Under the pieces are notes generated by a model that saw only the letters and a program-made list of their open reading frames with translations, made no database searches and was not told where the DNA came from. Below, one piece after another: positions 28,851 through 37,748 of a stretch of 64,000 nucleotides of DNA (its first letter is position 1; each line of letters opens with the position of its first letter). A program made the position numbers and the translations under genes. The stretch comes from Pseudomonas wuhanensis (GTDB lineage: Bacteria; Pseudomonadota; Gammaproteobacteria; Pseudomonadales; Pseudomonadaceae), in NCBI RefSeq assembly GCF_030687395.1, contig NZ_CP117430.1:6014001-6078000 (forward strand). Reading direction: 5' to 3'.

Positions 28851-30131
28851 TCAGGACTTGTCGATCAACCTGCCCAACCCGTCCAGCAACCGTTGCAACG
28901 CGCCCTGGTTAGTGCGCATCACCTTCAGCCCCGCCTCTGCCATTCGCTGCGCATCACTCGGCAATTCGAACAGCCGCTGCACCGCCAGCGCCAGACCTTC
29001 GGCATCATCGACCTCGGCCAACGCTCCGGCACTGCGCAACTGCGCGGCGATTTCGAGGAAGTTGAACAGGTGCGGCCCGCTGAGCACCGGTTTGGCCAAT
29101 GCCGCAGGCTCCAGCAGGTTATGCCCGCCGTTCGGTACCAGGCTGCCACCGACGAACGCGCTGTCGGCCAATGCATAGAGAAACAGCAACTCGCCCATGG
29201 TGTCGCCCAGCAGCACCGAAGTGGCTGCGGTAACCGGCTCGCCCGTCGAACGCCGCACCGTGGCGAAACCCTGCTGCCGGCACAATTCGAACACCGGGTT
29301 GAAGCGTTCCGGATGACGCGGCACCAGAATCAGCAAGGCATCGGGATGATTGGCCAGCAGTCGACGATGGGCAGCCAGCACCACGTCGTCTTCGCCTTCA
29401 TGGGTACTCGCGGCGATCCATACCGGACGCTCCTGCGCCTGCCATTGTCCGCGCAACTTCGCAGCACGCTGCAGCAGTTGCGGGTCGATGGTCAGGTCGA
29501 ACTTGATCGAACCGGTCACTTCGACGGTTTCCGGGCGCGCGCCCAAATTCCGGAAGCGCTGCGCCTCGGCTTCGGTCTGCACCGCGAACAGGCTCATCTC
29601 GGCGAGCATCGGCCCGGTCAATTTATGGAAGCGGCCATAGCCCTTGGCCGAACGTTCGGACAGTCGCGCATTGGCCAGGGCCACGGGAATTCCGCGTTTG
29701 GCGCACTGATGGATATGGTTGGGCCAGAGCTCGGTTTCCATGATCACCGCCAGTTTCGGCCGGGCCCGATCAAGGAATCGCTTTGCTGCGCAGGGCAAGT
29801 CATAAGGCAAATAGCAATGCTGGATGCGCGGCTCATTGGCGAACAGCGCCTGGATGCGCTCGGAGCCGGTCGGGGTCATGCAGGTGACGGTGATCGGCAG
29901 CGTCGGATACCGTTGCAGCAAGGCACGGATCATCGGCGCCGCGGCGATGCTTTCGCCCACCGACACCGCGTGCACCCAGAGACCGCCCGGCTTCATTGCC
30001 GGCAGCGCGAGGGAGAAACGTTCGCCAATGCGCTTGGCATACGCCGGCGCCTTGCGCGCCCGCAGCCAAAGCCGAATCGCTACCAATGGCAGCCCCAGGT
30101 AAAACAGCGCGGTGTAGAGAGTTCTATTCAT
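28851..30131 (-). CDS. waaA: 3-deoxy-D-manno-octulosonic acid transferase WaaA
   Basis: WaaA adds Kdo to lipid IVA, starting the LPS core. From ATG 30131 (MNRTLYTALFY) it has 426 residues: an N-terminal membrane anchor, then a GT30 GT-B fold with HAVSVGESIAAAP, VIMETELWPN and the sugar-nucleotide region GGSLVPNGGHNLLEPAA. A 39-codon upstream extension with unlikely composition is rejected. Downstream is a REPIN. Confidence 0.96.
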   Translation of the reverse strand: MNRTLYTALFYLGLPLVAIRLWLRARKAPAYAKRIGERFSLALPAMKPGGLWVHAVSVGESIAAAPMIRALLQRYPTLPITVTCMTPTGSERIQALFANEPRIQHCYLPYDLPCAAKRFLDRARPKLAVIMETELWPNHIHQCAKRGIPVALANARLSERSAKGYGRFHKLTGPMLAEMSLFAVQTEAEAQRFRNLGARPETVEVTGSIKFDLTIDPQLLQRAAKLRGQWQAQERPVWIAASTHEGEDDVVLAAHRRLLANHPDALLILVPRHPERFNPVFELCRQQGFATVRRSTGEPVTAATSVLLGDTMGELLFLYALADSAFVGGSLVPNGGHNLLEPAALAKPVLSGPHLFNFLEIAAQLRSAGALAEVDDAEGLALAVQRLFELPSDAQRMAEAGLKVMRTNQGALQRLLDGLGRLIDKS

Positions 30132-30153
30132 GGCGGCGGAGTTTATCGGTTTT

Positions 30154-31044
30154 TTAGCCGATCGCCTGCAAGTGCACGGCAAAACGTTCCGCCAGCCAAC
30201 GAGCCGCCGGGCCGAGAGGCTCGTCGCGGCGCCAGACCAGTTCGACAATCAATGCCGGTGGCGTCCATTCGCTGGCCAGTTCGACCATCTGATCCTGATA
30301 CGCCGGGTACTGCACCACATGTCGTGGCAACCAGGCCCAACCAAGACCGCGCATCACCCATTCGGCCATCACGTAGAAACTGTCGGCGCGCCAGACCTGC
30401 GGGCTGGCCGGCTCACTGCCGGGATAGACGCTGGACTGCGTGGACATCAGCAACTGTCGATGCTGCGCCAATTGCTGGCAATCGACCTGCGTCTGCTTGG
30501 CCAATGGATGCCCCACGCCGCACACGGTGACCATTTCAACACTGCCCAGCACTCGCCGCTCGAGGGCTTCGGGAATCTGCTCGTGATAAAACAGCAAGCC
30601 CAGGTCAGCCCGGCGCTCCACCAGTTTGCGCGCGACATCACCCTGGGCAGCGCTGGTCAGTTGCACTTCGAGACTGGGAAACTTTTCTGCCAGAGCCTCA
30701 AAGCTTTCAACCACCGCCTGATAGGGCATTGCTTCGTCCTGAGCCACACGCAGACTCGCTTCCTGGCCACGCATCATCGCCAATGCCCGGCCATTGAGGC
30801 GCTCGCATTGGCGCAGCACTTCCCGCGCCTCTTCAAGCAGAGCAGTGCCAGCTTCGGTGAGTTTCGGCTGACGACCACTGCTGCGATCAAACAGGCTGAC
30901 ACCCAGGTCCTCTTCCAGCAGCGCAATCGAACTGCTGACCGCCGACTGCGCCTTGCGCTGATCCCGCGCCACCGCGGAAAACGAACGCTGTTCCGCGACG
31001 CTGACAAACAAGCGCAGCTGTTCCAGATTCCATTGCATGTTCAT
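30154..31044 (-). CDS. LysR-family transcriptional regulator
   Basis: A 296-residue LysR regulator with an N-terminal winged helix (LEQLRLFVSVAEQRSFSAVA, then KAQSAVSSSIALLEEDLGVSLF) and a periplasmic-binding-like effector domain. It is divergent from the SMR efflux gene across a 103-nt gap containing a dyad (31071-31085), so it most likely controls that pump and itself. It corresponds to PA4989; the inducer is unknown. Confidence 0.9.
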   Translation of the reverse strand: MNMQWNLEQLRLFVSVAEQRSFSAVARDQRKAQSAVSSSIALLEEDLGVSLFDRSSGRQPKLTEAGTALLEEAREVLRQCERLNGRALAMMRGQEASLRVAQDEAMPYQAVVESFEALAEKFPSLEVQLTSAAQGDVARKLVERRADLGLLFYHEQIPEALERRVLGSVEMVTVCGVGHPLAKQTQVDCQQLAQHRQLLMSTQSSVYPGSEPASPQVWRADSFYVMAEWVMRGLGWAWLPRHVVQYPAYQDQMVELASEWTPPALIVELVWRRDEPLGPAARWLAERFAVHLQAIG

Positions 31045-31070
31045 GGTTCAACCCATCTTCAGAACAGATA

Positions 31071-31085
31071 GGTAATGACTTTACC
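31071..31085. promoter_or_regulatory. Candidate LysR operator dyad
   Basis: GGTAA-N5-TTACC is a perfect dyad in the intergenic region between the LysR gene and the SMR pump gene. Location and symmetry suggest a regulator site; binding is inferred. Confidence 0.4.
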
Positions 31086-31147
31086 GCATCTGGCGAATCT
31101 CTAGAATGCCGACCTCAGAAAGCAACACTTCACACGAGGATTAACCC

Positions 31148-31480
31148 ATGACCGCTTACTACTATCTGGCCATCGCCATCTGCGCCGAAGTGATCGCCAC
31201 TGTTTCGATGAAAGCGGTCAAGGGTTTCAGCACGCCACTGCCGCTGCTGCTGGTCATCGTCGGTTACGGTATTGCGTTCTGGATGCTGACGCTGGTGGTG
31301 CGCAGCGTTCCGGTGGGTGTGGCTTACGCGGTGTGGGCCGGCATGGGCATTGTGATGGTCAGCGTCGCGGCGCTGTTTATCTATGGGCAGAAGCTGGATG
31401 TGCCGGCGATGCTGGGGATGGCGCTGATTGTGTTGGGCGTTGTGGTTATTCAGCTGTTCTCCAAGACTGCCGGGCACTAA
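31148..31480 (+). CDS. Small multidrug resistance (EmrE-type) efflux protein
   Basis: A 110-residue protein with four TM helices, the SMR size. It has the essential membrane glutamate Glu14 in AICAEVIATVSMK and the GVAYAVWAGMGIV motif of helix 3. SMR dimers export cationic antiseptics and dyes against protons; substrates here are untested. A GAGGATTAA ribosome-binding region precedes the ATG. It corresponds to PA4990. Confidence 0.92.
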   Translation: MTAYYYLAIAICAEVIATVSMKAVKGFSTPLPLLLVIVGYGIAFWMLTLVVRSVPVGVAYAVWAGMGIVMVSVAALFIYGQKLDVPAMLGMALIVLGVVVIQLFSKTAGH

Positions 31481-31499
31481 AGCCCTAAGCACGATCTAT

Positions 31500-31589
31500 T
31501 GTGGGAGCGGACTTGCTCGCGAAAGCGGTGTGCCAGGCAACATTGATATCGACTGGCACGCCCTATTCGCGAGCAAGCCCGCTCCCACA
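31500..31589. repeat. REPIN after the SMR gene
   Basis: Inverted REP units start TGTGGGAGCGGACTTGC and end GCAAGCCCGCTCCCACA, with GTGCCAG/CTGGCAC arms inside. Confidence 0.8.
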
Positions 31590-31678
31590 GGTTTTGCATC
31601 CATCCAATTGATCACCAACAATCCCCTTTTCTTCGAGTCTGTATACTGCGCCCTCGTCTTGAACACTGAGGTCGCTGC

Positions 31679-32854
31679 ATGCCATCCGTTATTTCCACCG
31701 ACGTTCTGATTGTCGGCGCTGGTGTCGCCGGCCTCTGGCTGAATGCGCGCCTGCGTCGCCAGGGTTTTTCGACCGTGCTGGTGGAAAGCGCCAGCCTCGG
31801 TGGCGGGCAGAGCGTGAAGTCTCAGGGCATCATCCACGGCGGCGCCAAGTACGCATTGCACGGCGCCTTGACCGGCGCCTCGGAAGCCATCGCCGACATG
31901 CCGCGTCGCTGGCGTGAAGCGCTGGCCGGCGACGGCGAGCTGGATTTGTCCGGCGTACGTCTGCTGTCCGAAGCCCATTACCTCTGGTCCCCCGGCACCC
32001 TCGCCGGCAATCTCACCAGTTTCTTTGCCAGCAAAGCCGTGCGCGGGCGGGTCGATCAGGTCAAGGGCGAGCAACTGCCGCCCGCCCTGCAAGACAAGCG
32101 CTTCAAGGGCAAGGTCTATCGCCTGGCGGAACTGGTGGTTGACGTGCCGAGCCTGATCCAGCGCTTGGCCGATCTGGCTGGAGACGGCTTGCTGGCCGGT
32201 CAGCACATCGAGCCGCTGCTGGAAAACGGCGAACTGGTCGGTTTGAAAGTCGACGAGCGCGAGATCCGCGCCCAGCGCATCGTTCTCAGTGCCGGTGCCG
32301 GCACCGCCGACCTGCTCACGGCGCTGGGCCTGAGCCAGCCGGCCATGCAGCGCCGCCCCCTGCACATGATCATCGTCAAAGGCTCCGGCCTCAAACCCCT
32401 GTACGCCCATTGCCTGGGCGGCGGGCCGAAGCCGCGCATCACCGTGACCACCCACCCGGCCGCCGATGGCCAGTGGGTCTGGTACCTGGGTGGCGACATC
32501 GCCGAAGCCGAAGGCGTGGCCCGCGATCCTGCGGCGCAGATCGCCACCGCGCAGAAAGAACTCGGCAACCTGCTGCCGTGGATCGACCTGAGCACCGCGC
32601 AGTGGGCGACCTTGCGAGTCGAACGCGCCGAGCCGCTGCAATCGGGCCTGACCCGCCCGGACAATGCCTTCCTCGCCGAGCAGGATCGCCTGCTGGTGGG
32701 TTGGCCGACCAAACTGGCCCTGGCACCGGACTTCGCTGACCGCGTCCTCGCCGCACTGCAACGCGACGGCATTCAGCCGAGCCATCCGGCGCCGCTGCCG
32801 GAACTGCCAAAACCGCCGATGGGCGTCCCTGCCTGGGAGCAACTGCTGCCATGA
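31679..32854 (+). CDS. FAD-dependent oxidoreductase (DAO/glycerol-3-phosphate-dehydrogenase-like)
   Basis: This 391-residue protein starts with the dinucleotide-binding motif DVLIVGAGVAGLWLNARLR and SVKSQGIIHGG, as in DAO-type flavoproteins. IVLSAGAGTADLL is the second FAD contact. No membrane anchor is seen. The stop overlaps the aldo/keto reductase start by 4 nt, so the two are coupled. Position equals PA4991; the substrate is unknown. Confidence 0.82.
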   Translation: MPSVISTDVLIVGAGVAGLWLNARLRRQGFSTVLVESASLGGGQSVKSQGIIHGGAKYALHGALTGASEAIADMPRRWREALAGDGELDLSGVRLLSEAHYLWSPGTLAGNLTSFFASKAVRGRVDQVKGEQLPPALQDKRFKGKVYRLAELVVDVPSLIQRLADLAGDGLLAGQHIEPLLENGELVGLKVDEREIRAQRIVLSAGAGTADLLTALGLSQPAMQRRPLHMIIVKGSGLKPLYAHCLGGGPKPRITVTTHPAADGQWVWYLGGDIAEAEGVARDPAAQIATAQKELGNLLPWIDLSTAQWATLRVERAEPLQSGLTRPDNAFLAEQDRLLVGWPTKLALAPDFADRVLAALQRDGIQPSHPAPLPELPKPPMGVPAWEQLLP

Positions 32855-33663
32855 GCCAACCCACCTTGCACGATCTGCATCGCCCTCTGGGCAGCACTGG
32901 CCTGTTGGTATCGCCTCTAGGCCTGGGCACGGTGAAACTTGGCCGCGATCAAGGGGTGAAATACCCCAACGGCTTCCAGATTCCCGGCGATGACGAGGCG
33001 CGCATGCTGCTTAAACTCGCGCGCGACCTGGGCATCAACCTGATCGACACCGCACCGGCCTATGGCCGCAGCGAAGAGCGTCTTGGCCCGTTGCTGCGGG
33101 GTCAACGTCAGGACTGGGTGATCGTCAGCAAGGTTGGCGAAGAGTTTACCGACGGCCAGTCGAGTCACGACTTCAGCGCCGCCCATACTCGCCTGTCGGT
33201 GGAACGCAGCCTGCAACGTCTGGAGACGGATGTTATCGATCTGGTGTTGGTGCACTCCGACGGCAACGACCTGGCGATCCTCAATGACAGCGAGGTCTAT
33301 GCGACCCTTGCCGAACTCAAGCGCGAAGGCAAGATTCGCGGTTTCGGTTTTTCCGGAAAAACCGTCGAAGGCGGTTTGAAGGCTCTGGAACAAGGTGATT
33401 GCGCGATGGTCACCTACAATCTGAACGAACAGAACGAGAAGCCGGTCATTGACTATGCTGCTGCTCACGGCAAAGCGATCCTGGTCAAAAAAGCCTTGGC
33501 CAGCGGCCACGTCTGCTTGAGTCCGGGCGTGGACCCGGTGCGTGCCAGCTTCGAGTTGTTGTTTGAACACCCGGGTGTGGCCAGTGCTATTGTCGGGACC
33601 ATCAATCCGCTGCACCTCGCCCACAACGTCGCGACCGTTGCCCAGGTCCTTCGTAGCCATTGA
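32851..33663 (+). CDS. Aldo/keto reductase
   Basis: A 270-residue (beta/alpha)8 NADPH-dependent reductase. Visible are GLGTVKLG, the catalytic-region motif INLIDTAPAYGRSEERLG with Asp and Tyr, and DVIDLVLVHSDGND where the usual catalytic His is present. It overlaps the flavoprotein gene by ATGA. Position equals PA4992; the substrate is unknown. Confidence 0.88.
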   Translation: MSQPTLHDLHRPLGSTGLLVSPLGLGTVKLGRDQGVKYPNGFQIPGDDEARMLLKLARDLGINLIDTAPAYGRSEERLGPLLRGQRQDWVIVSKVGEEFTDGQSSHDFSAAHTRLSVERSLQRLETDVIDLVLVHSDGNDLAILNDSEVYATLAELKREGKIRGFGFSGKTVEGGLKALEQGDCAMVTYNLNEQNEKPVIDYAAAHGKAILVKKALASGHVCLSPGVDPVRASFELLFEHPGVASAIVGTINPLHLAHNVATVAQVLRSH

Positions 33664-33695
33664 TGCCGCCCACGCGGCCTTAAGCAGGAGTCGAC

Positions 33696-34661
33696 ATGCC
33701 GCGTACGCTGATCAGAAAGAACCCGAGCAACTTCAAGACCCTGCCGTTATTCGTCGAAGCGACACCCGAAGGCCTGAGTTACCAGAGCGTCGGGATGCCG
33801 TTGAATTTCTCCCAGACTTTGCAACGTCGCCGCCCGGTGGCGGTGGCCGACAGCGAGCGGTTCGCCCTGGAGCTGGCAAATCTCGGGGTCTCGGTGCGCC
33901 TGACCCTGCATTGGCAGAATCGCGATTACTGGGTGTTGGTGCGTCAACGTCGGCAGGACCGCGGCGATGTGGTGCTCAAACTGATCTCGGGTTATGTGCC
34001 GGCCCATGAACTGAACCTGCCGCTGCACACGGCGACCCAGGAAATCGCCGAAGAGTGCCTGCTGGAAACCCCGGAAGGCTGGCTCAGCGGGCGTTTCAAC
34101 GACACCTGGCTGCCCGCGCCCTACTCGTCTGCCCTGCATTACCGCGAAGCCCTGCCGTTTCGCCTGACACCGCTGTCCGGCTCGGCGCGGCCGGTGCGTT
34201 GCGCCAACATGCCGCTGATCGAGCGCCCGCGGGCCTATGTGCATTTGCCCACTGCGTCGCTGCAATTGATCTATGACTTGCGTCTGGACGTGCCCAAGGA
34301 AGCGAAATCCCTGAGCCTGTTTCATGTCGACGAACGGCTGGAGGGCGATCAATTGGTGGCCCGGCTCGATCGTAAACGTCCCGATTTGTATCTGATGCCA
34401 CTGCAGGACGGCCAGCCAATGGCCGAGCTCTATACCCTGAAAAAGGATCAACTGTACCCGGCGAGTACCCGTGGGTTATATCTGGCGGAGAGTTTTGCCC
34501 GGCAGGAAGGGTGGCTGGTGAAGGATGAGCGGATTCGCTGGAAGGACTGGGTGCGGCAACAGGGTTTGAGCCCGCCGGGGAAAGATTCCGGTTTGGCTCG
34601 CTTGCATGGAAAAGCAAAGCAACTGCTGAAAAGAATCGTGCCGCGCAAGGCCGCACGATAG
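33696..34661 (+). CDS. Conserved hypothetical protein (PA4993-type)
   Basis: A 321-residue soluble protein with a clear AGGAG ribosome-binding site before ATG 33696. The region VLKLISGYVPAHELNLP followed by TATQEIAEECLLETPEGW looks like a degenerate Nudix-like helix-loop-helix, but the canonical Nudix box spacing is not kept. The C-terminus is basic (KQLLKRIVPRKAAR). Counterparts are sometimes labelled as a metal ABC transporter ATPase, but I see no Walker motifs. Function is unknown. Confidence 0.65.
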   Translation: MPRTLIRKNPSNFKTLPLFVEATPEGLSYQSVGMPLNFSQTLQRRRPVAVADSERFALELANLGVSVRLTLHWQNRDYWVLVRQRRQDRGDVVLKLISGYVPAHELNLPLHTATQEIAEECLLETPEGWLSGRFNDTWLPAPYSSALHYREALPFRLTPLSGSARPVRCANMPLIERPRAYVHLPTASLQLIYDLRLDVPKEAKSLSLFHVDERLEGDQLVARLDRKRPDLYLMPLQDGQPMAELYTLKKDQLYPASTRGLYLAESFARQEGWLVKDERIRWKDWVRQQGLSPPGKDSGLARLHGKAKQLLKRIVPRKAAR

Positions 34662-34666
34662 AAACC

Positions 34667-34798
34667 TGTGGCGAGGGAGCTTGCTCCCGCTCGGCTGCGC
34701 AGCAGTCGTAAAACTCGCGACGCGATCAATCTGAAAAACCGCGATCTATGGCTTTGGGGCCGCTTCGCGACCCAGCGGGAGCAAGCTCCCTCGCCACA
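34667..34798. repeat. Inverted REP pair before hldE
   Basis: TGTGGCGAGGGAGCTTGC at the left is mirrored by GCAAGCTCCCTCGCCACA at the right. It is the same family as the element at 28701-28833 and lies between convergent genes. Confidence 0.8.
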
Positions 34799-34812
34799 GT
34801 GAGCGCGCCGCT

Positions 34813-36234
34813 TCAGTGATTGCGGATCTTCTCGACAATCGCCGTCGTCGAGCTGTTTTCCACCAGCCCCAGCACTTTCACCGTCCCGCCGTAAGCAGTG
34901 ACGATGTCCGCGCCGACCACTTGGTCGATCCCGTAATCGCCGCCCTTGACCAACACATCCGGCTTGACCTCGCGCAGCAGGTTTTCCGGGGTGCCTTCAG
35001 CGAAGCTGATTACCCAGTCCACGGCGCCCAGGCCGGCCAGTACGGCCATGCGACGGTCGACGCTGTTGATCGGACGACCCGGCCCTTTCAAACGGCTCAC
35101 CGACGCATCGTCGTTGACCGCCACGATCAGACGATCGCCTTGGGCACGCGCCTGTTCGAGGTAGGTCACATGGCCGGCATGCAGGATGTCGAAGCAGCCA
35201 TTGGTGAAGACAATCTTCTCTTTGTGCGCACGCGCATCATCGACTGCCAGCAGCAGCTGCTCCAGCCCCAACACACCACGCTCGGAACCTTCTTCACGCT
35301 GGATAGCACGACGCAATTCCGGGGCACTGATGGCTGCGGTACCGAGCTTGCCGACCACGATGCCCGCCGCCAGGTTGGCCAGGGCCACTGCGTGGGGCAG
35401 TTCTTCGCCAGCGGCGATCGCCGCCGCCAGGGTAGAAATCACCGTGTCACCGGCGCCGGTCACGTCGAACACCTCACGGGCACGGGCCGGCAGGTGCAGC
35501 GCCGGATGATCCGGGCGCAGCAAGGTCATGCCGTGCTCGCCACGGGTTACCAGCAAAGCGCCGAGGTCGAGGTCGTGCATCAGCTGCGCGCCCTTGCTCA
35601 CCAACTCGTGCTCATCGGCGCAACCACCGACGATGGTTTCGAACTCGCTGAGGTTCGGGGTGATCAGGCTCGCGCCGCGGTAGATCGAGAAATCCTTGCC
35701 CTTGGGGTCGGCCAGCACCGGAATCCCACGGGCGCGGGCGGCCTGGATCAGCACCTGATGGTTTTTCAGCGCGCCTTTGCCGTAGTCGGACAACACCAGC
35801 ACCTTGATGCCTTCGAGCAATTCGTCGACTTGCTCGCCCAACGCCAGGGCGTCGGTGGAGAAAGGTTCTTCGAAGTCGATACGCAGCAATTGCTGGTGAC
35901 GGCTCATCACCCGTAGCTTGACGATGGTCGGCTGGTGCGCGATGCGCTGGAACAACGCCCGCACGCCGGCGCCTTTGAGGCTATTGACCAGGCTATCAGC
36001 CGCTTCGTCGTCGCCGGTCACGCCAACCAGCGAGGCTGGCGCACCGAGCGCGGCAATGTTCAAGGCAACGTTGGCGGCACCGCCGGGGCGGTCCTCGATT
36101 TGCTCGACTTTGACTACCGGTACCGGTGCCTCAGGAGAAATCCGTGAGGTACCACCATGCCAGTAACGGTCGAGCATGACATCACCGACCACCAGGACAG
36201 GGGCCTGATCGAATCGTGGCATGGATAACTTCAT
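34813..36234 (-). CDS. hldE: Bifunctional heptose-7-phosphate kinase / heptose-1-phosphate adenylyltransferase
   Basis: HldE makes ADP-heptose for the LPS inner core. From ATG 36234 (MKLSMPRFDQ) it has 473 residues. The N-terminal PfkB-type kinase shows RPGGAANVALNIAALG and the catalytic FDVTGAGDTVISTLA. The C-terminal nucleotidyltransferase (from about residue 340) has FTNGCFDILHAGHV with the HxGH motif. It is the last gene of the msbA - mig-14-like - dnpA - hldE run. Confidence 0.97.
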   Translation of the reverse strand: MKLSMPRFDQAPVLVVGDVMLDRYWHGGTSRISPEAPVPVVKVEQIEDRPGGAANVALNIAALGAPASLVGVTGDDEAADSLVNSLKGAGVRALFQRIAHQPTIVKLRVMSRHQQLLRIDFEEPFSTDALALGEQVDELLEGIKVLVLSDYGKGALKNHQVLIQAARARGIPVLADPKGKDFSIYRGASLITPNLSEFETIVGGCADEHELVSKGAQLMHDLDLGALLVTRGEHGMTLLRPDHPALHLPARAREVFDVTGAGDTVISTLAAAIAAGEELPHAVALANLAAGIVVGKLGTAAISAPELRRAIQREEGSERGVLGLEQLLLAVDDARAHKEKIVFTNGCFDILHAGHVTYLEQARAQGDRLIVAVNDDASVSRLKGPGRPINSVDRRMAVLAGLGAVDWVISFAEGTPENLLREVKPDVLVKGGDYGIDQVVGADIVTAYGGTVKVLGLVENSSTTAIVEKIRNH

Positions 36235-36310
36235 GGAAACTCCAGGGGCGATAAAAGCGTCGCGGATAATAACATAGCGAAAGAATGCGGCCGCACGCGA
36301 GCAAAGAGGC

Positions 36311-37732
36311 TCAGCGGCGGCCATCTCGTGGAGGGGCATCCAGCGGACGCACCCAGAAAAGTTCGTGTCGGCGCACCGCTTTGCGGAAGAACTCGTCTTC
36401 ACCTGTGCAGGGCCAGCGACGCCCGGCCAACCATCGCTGAATCACCCGGCGCAGACGTCTTTTGAGCGGTGGACGGCCCTGCAAGTCGTGCTGCATGGCC
36501 AAGGCCATGGCTTTGTCCATGCGGGTTGGCGCGTCCAGCAACGGGCTCCATAGCCCATCAGCCGGCAACGGTTCGATGGTCGGCGGCAGGGCAATGCCAT
36601 AATCCGCCGGGCCCATCGGCCAGCGGTCGTTGTCATGCAGGTGATTGGCATAGAGCAGCAGGGTACGCGGGCGCCAGGTACTGAGTTCAATCGCCTCCAT
36701 CAAGGCGCGAGTGCTGGCGACATGATCGCTGTGGGGATCCAGTTCGGGATGGGGCGTCAGCACCGCGTCGGGCCGGTGATGCTCAAGCAGTCGCGCCAGA
36801 TCAGCCACCAGGTTGCGCCAATGGGGCTGACCATCGACGTCACCCGGCAGGCTCAGGGCATTGTGCCGACGCACATTGCGTATATCGCTCTCCCCCGACT
36901 CCCGCGAACCGAAGCTTTGCTCCGGCTGCTGCGCCATCGCATCCAGTTGCAAGCAGTAGTAGCCCAATTGCACACACTGCTGTTGCGGCACCCCGCCCCA
37001 CAGCGGCACTGCCAGGCTGTCCCAACTGCGCAGGCGCCCCTTGAGTCGGGCGGCCTGAGCGGTGTCGAGGCCCATATCGCGATAGTTTTCGGCCTCAATC
37101 TCGCCTTGGGTCAGTGTGACGATAGCCACCTCGGACGCCCGACTATAGAGACCAAAAGCTGCCAGTTCGGCATCATCGGCATGGGGGGCGATGATTAGCA
37201 GACGCTGCTGGCCAAAATCCGGATTACTCAGGGCGTGTAAAGTCGCCCGTGGCATCAGGCTGCAAAAGCGTCCACGTAATGTCAGGGTCCCGGCTGCCAG
37301 CGCCGAACCTTGCCCCGACAGATTGAGAAAACGCTCTCCCGCAACACCGCGCTCCAGATCTTGACGGTCGTCACCGATCCATACCTGGGGGTCAAGAAAG
37401 CGACCCAGCCAATGGCTCTTGACCCGCACCTGCAAAACCAGGGTTTGCGCCAGGCCAAAGTCGCCCGCCACCTGCAAGACACCATTGACCAGGGTGGCGG
37501 GAAATTGCGGCGTACCCGCCGGGAAGTCATAGCGATAATCGTCGCCCGGGGCATAGAACAGATGGTCGGCGAACCAGGCTTCATGGGCGATCCAGCCCAG
37601 CAGCAGGAACAGCGGCAAGGGCCACCACGCGACAAAAATGCCAAATAGTAATGCAGCCAACAACGCCCCGATCAGCACCACGCGTTTGCGCTGGCGATGG
37701 CGTTTAAGCAATTGTTGCTTGCGTGCGCTCAT
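36311..37732 (-). CDS. dnpA: PIG-L-family de-N-acetylase (DnpA-like)
   Basis: This 473-residue protein has basic N-terminal residues and two close hydrophobic stretches (VVLIGALLAALLFGIFVAWW), so it is membrane-anchored. A PIG-L/LmbE deacetylase domain follows with APHADDAELAAFG and HPELDPHSDHVAS holding the zinc ligands. It equals PA5002 (DnpA), a de-N-acetylase in the LPS cluster reported to affect fluoroquinolone tolerance in P. aeruginosa. The ATG at 37732 is chosen because the extension 64 codons upstream overlaps the mig-14-like gene. Confidence 0.85.
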   Translation of the reverse strand: MSARKQQLLKRHRQRKRVVLIGALLAALLFGIFVAWWPLPLFLLLGWIAHEAWFADHLFYAPGDDYRYDFPAGTPQFPATLVNGVLQVAGDFGLAQTLVLQVRVKSHWLGRFLDPQVWIGDDRQDLERGVAGERFLNLSGQGSALAAGTLTLRGRFCSLMPRATLHALSNPDFGQQRLLIIAPHADDAELAAFGLYSRASEVAIVTLTQGEIEAENYRDMGLDTAQAARLKGRLRSWDSLAVPLWGGVPQQQCVQLGYYCLQLDAMAQQPEQSFGSRESGESDIRNVRRHNALSLPGDVDGQPHWRNLVADLARLLEHHRPDAVLTPHPELDPHSDHVASTRALMEAIELSTWRPRTLLLYANHLHDNDRWPMGPADYGIALPPTIEPLPADGLWSPLLDAPTRMDKAMALAMQHDLQGRPPLKRRLRRVIQRWLAGRRWPCTGEDEFFRKAVRRHELFWVRPLDAPPRDGRR

Positions 37733-37748
37733 GACTGCCTGTCCTCGC

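Noticed and set aside
30154..30248. WaaA start at 30248
   Set aside because: The extra 39 residues overlap the LysR gene and do not look like a membrane anchor; MNRTLYTALFY at 30131 fits the family.
33960..34080. Functional Nudix box in the 321-aa hypothetical protein
   Set aside because: The Gly-Glu-Arg-Glu spacing of the canonical box is not kept, so Nudix activity is not claimed.
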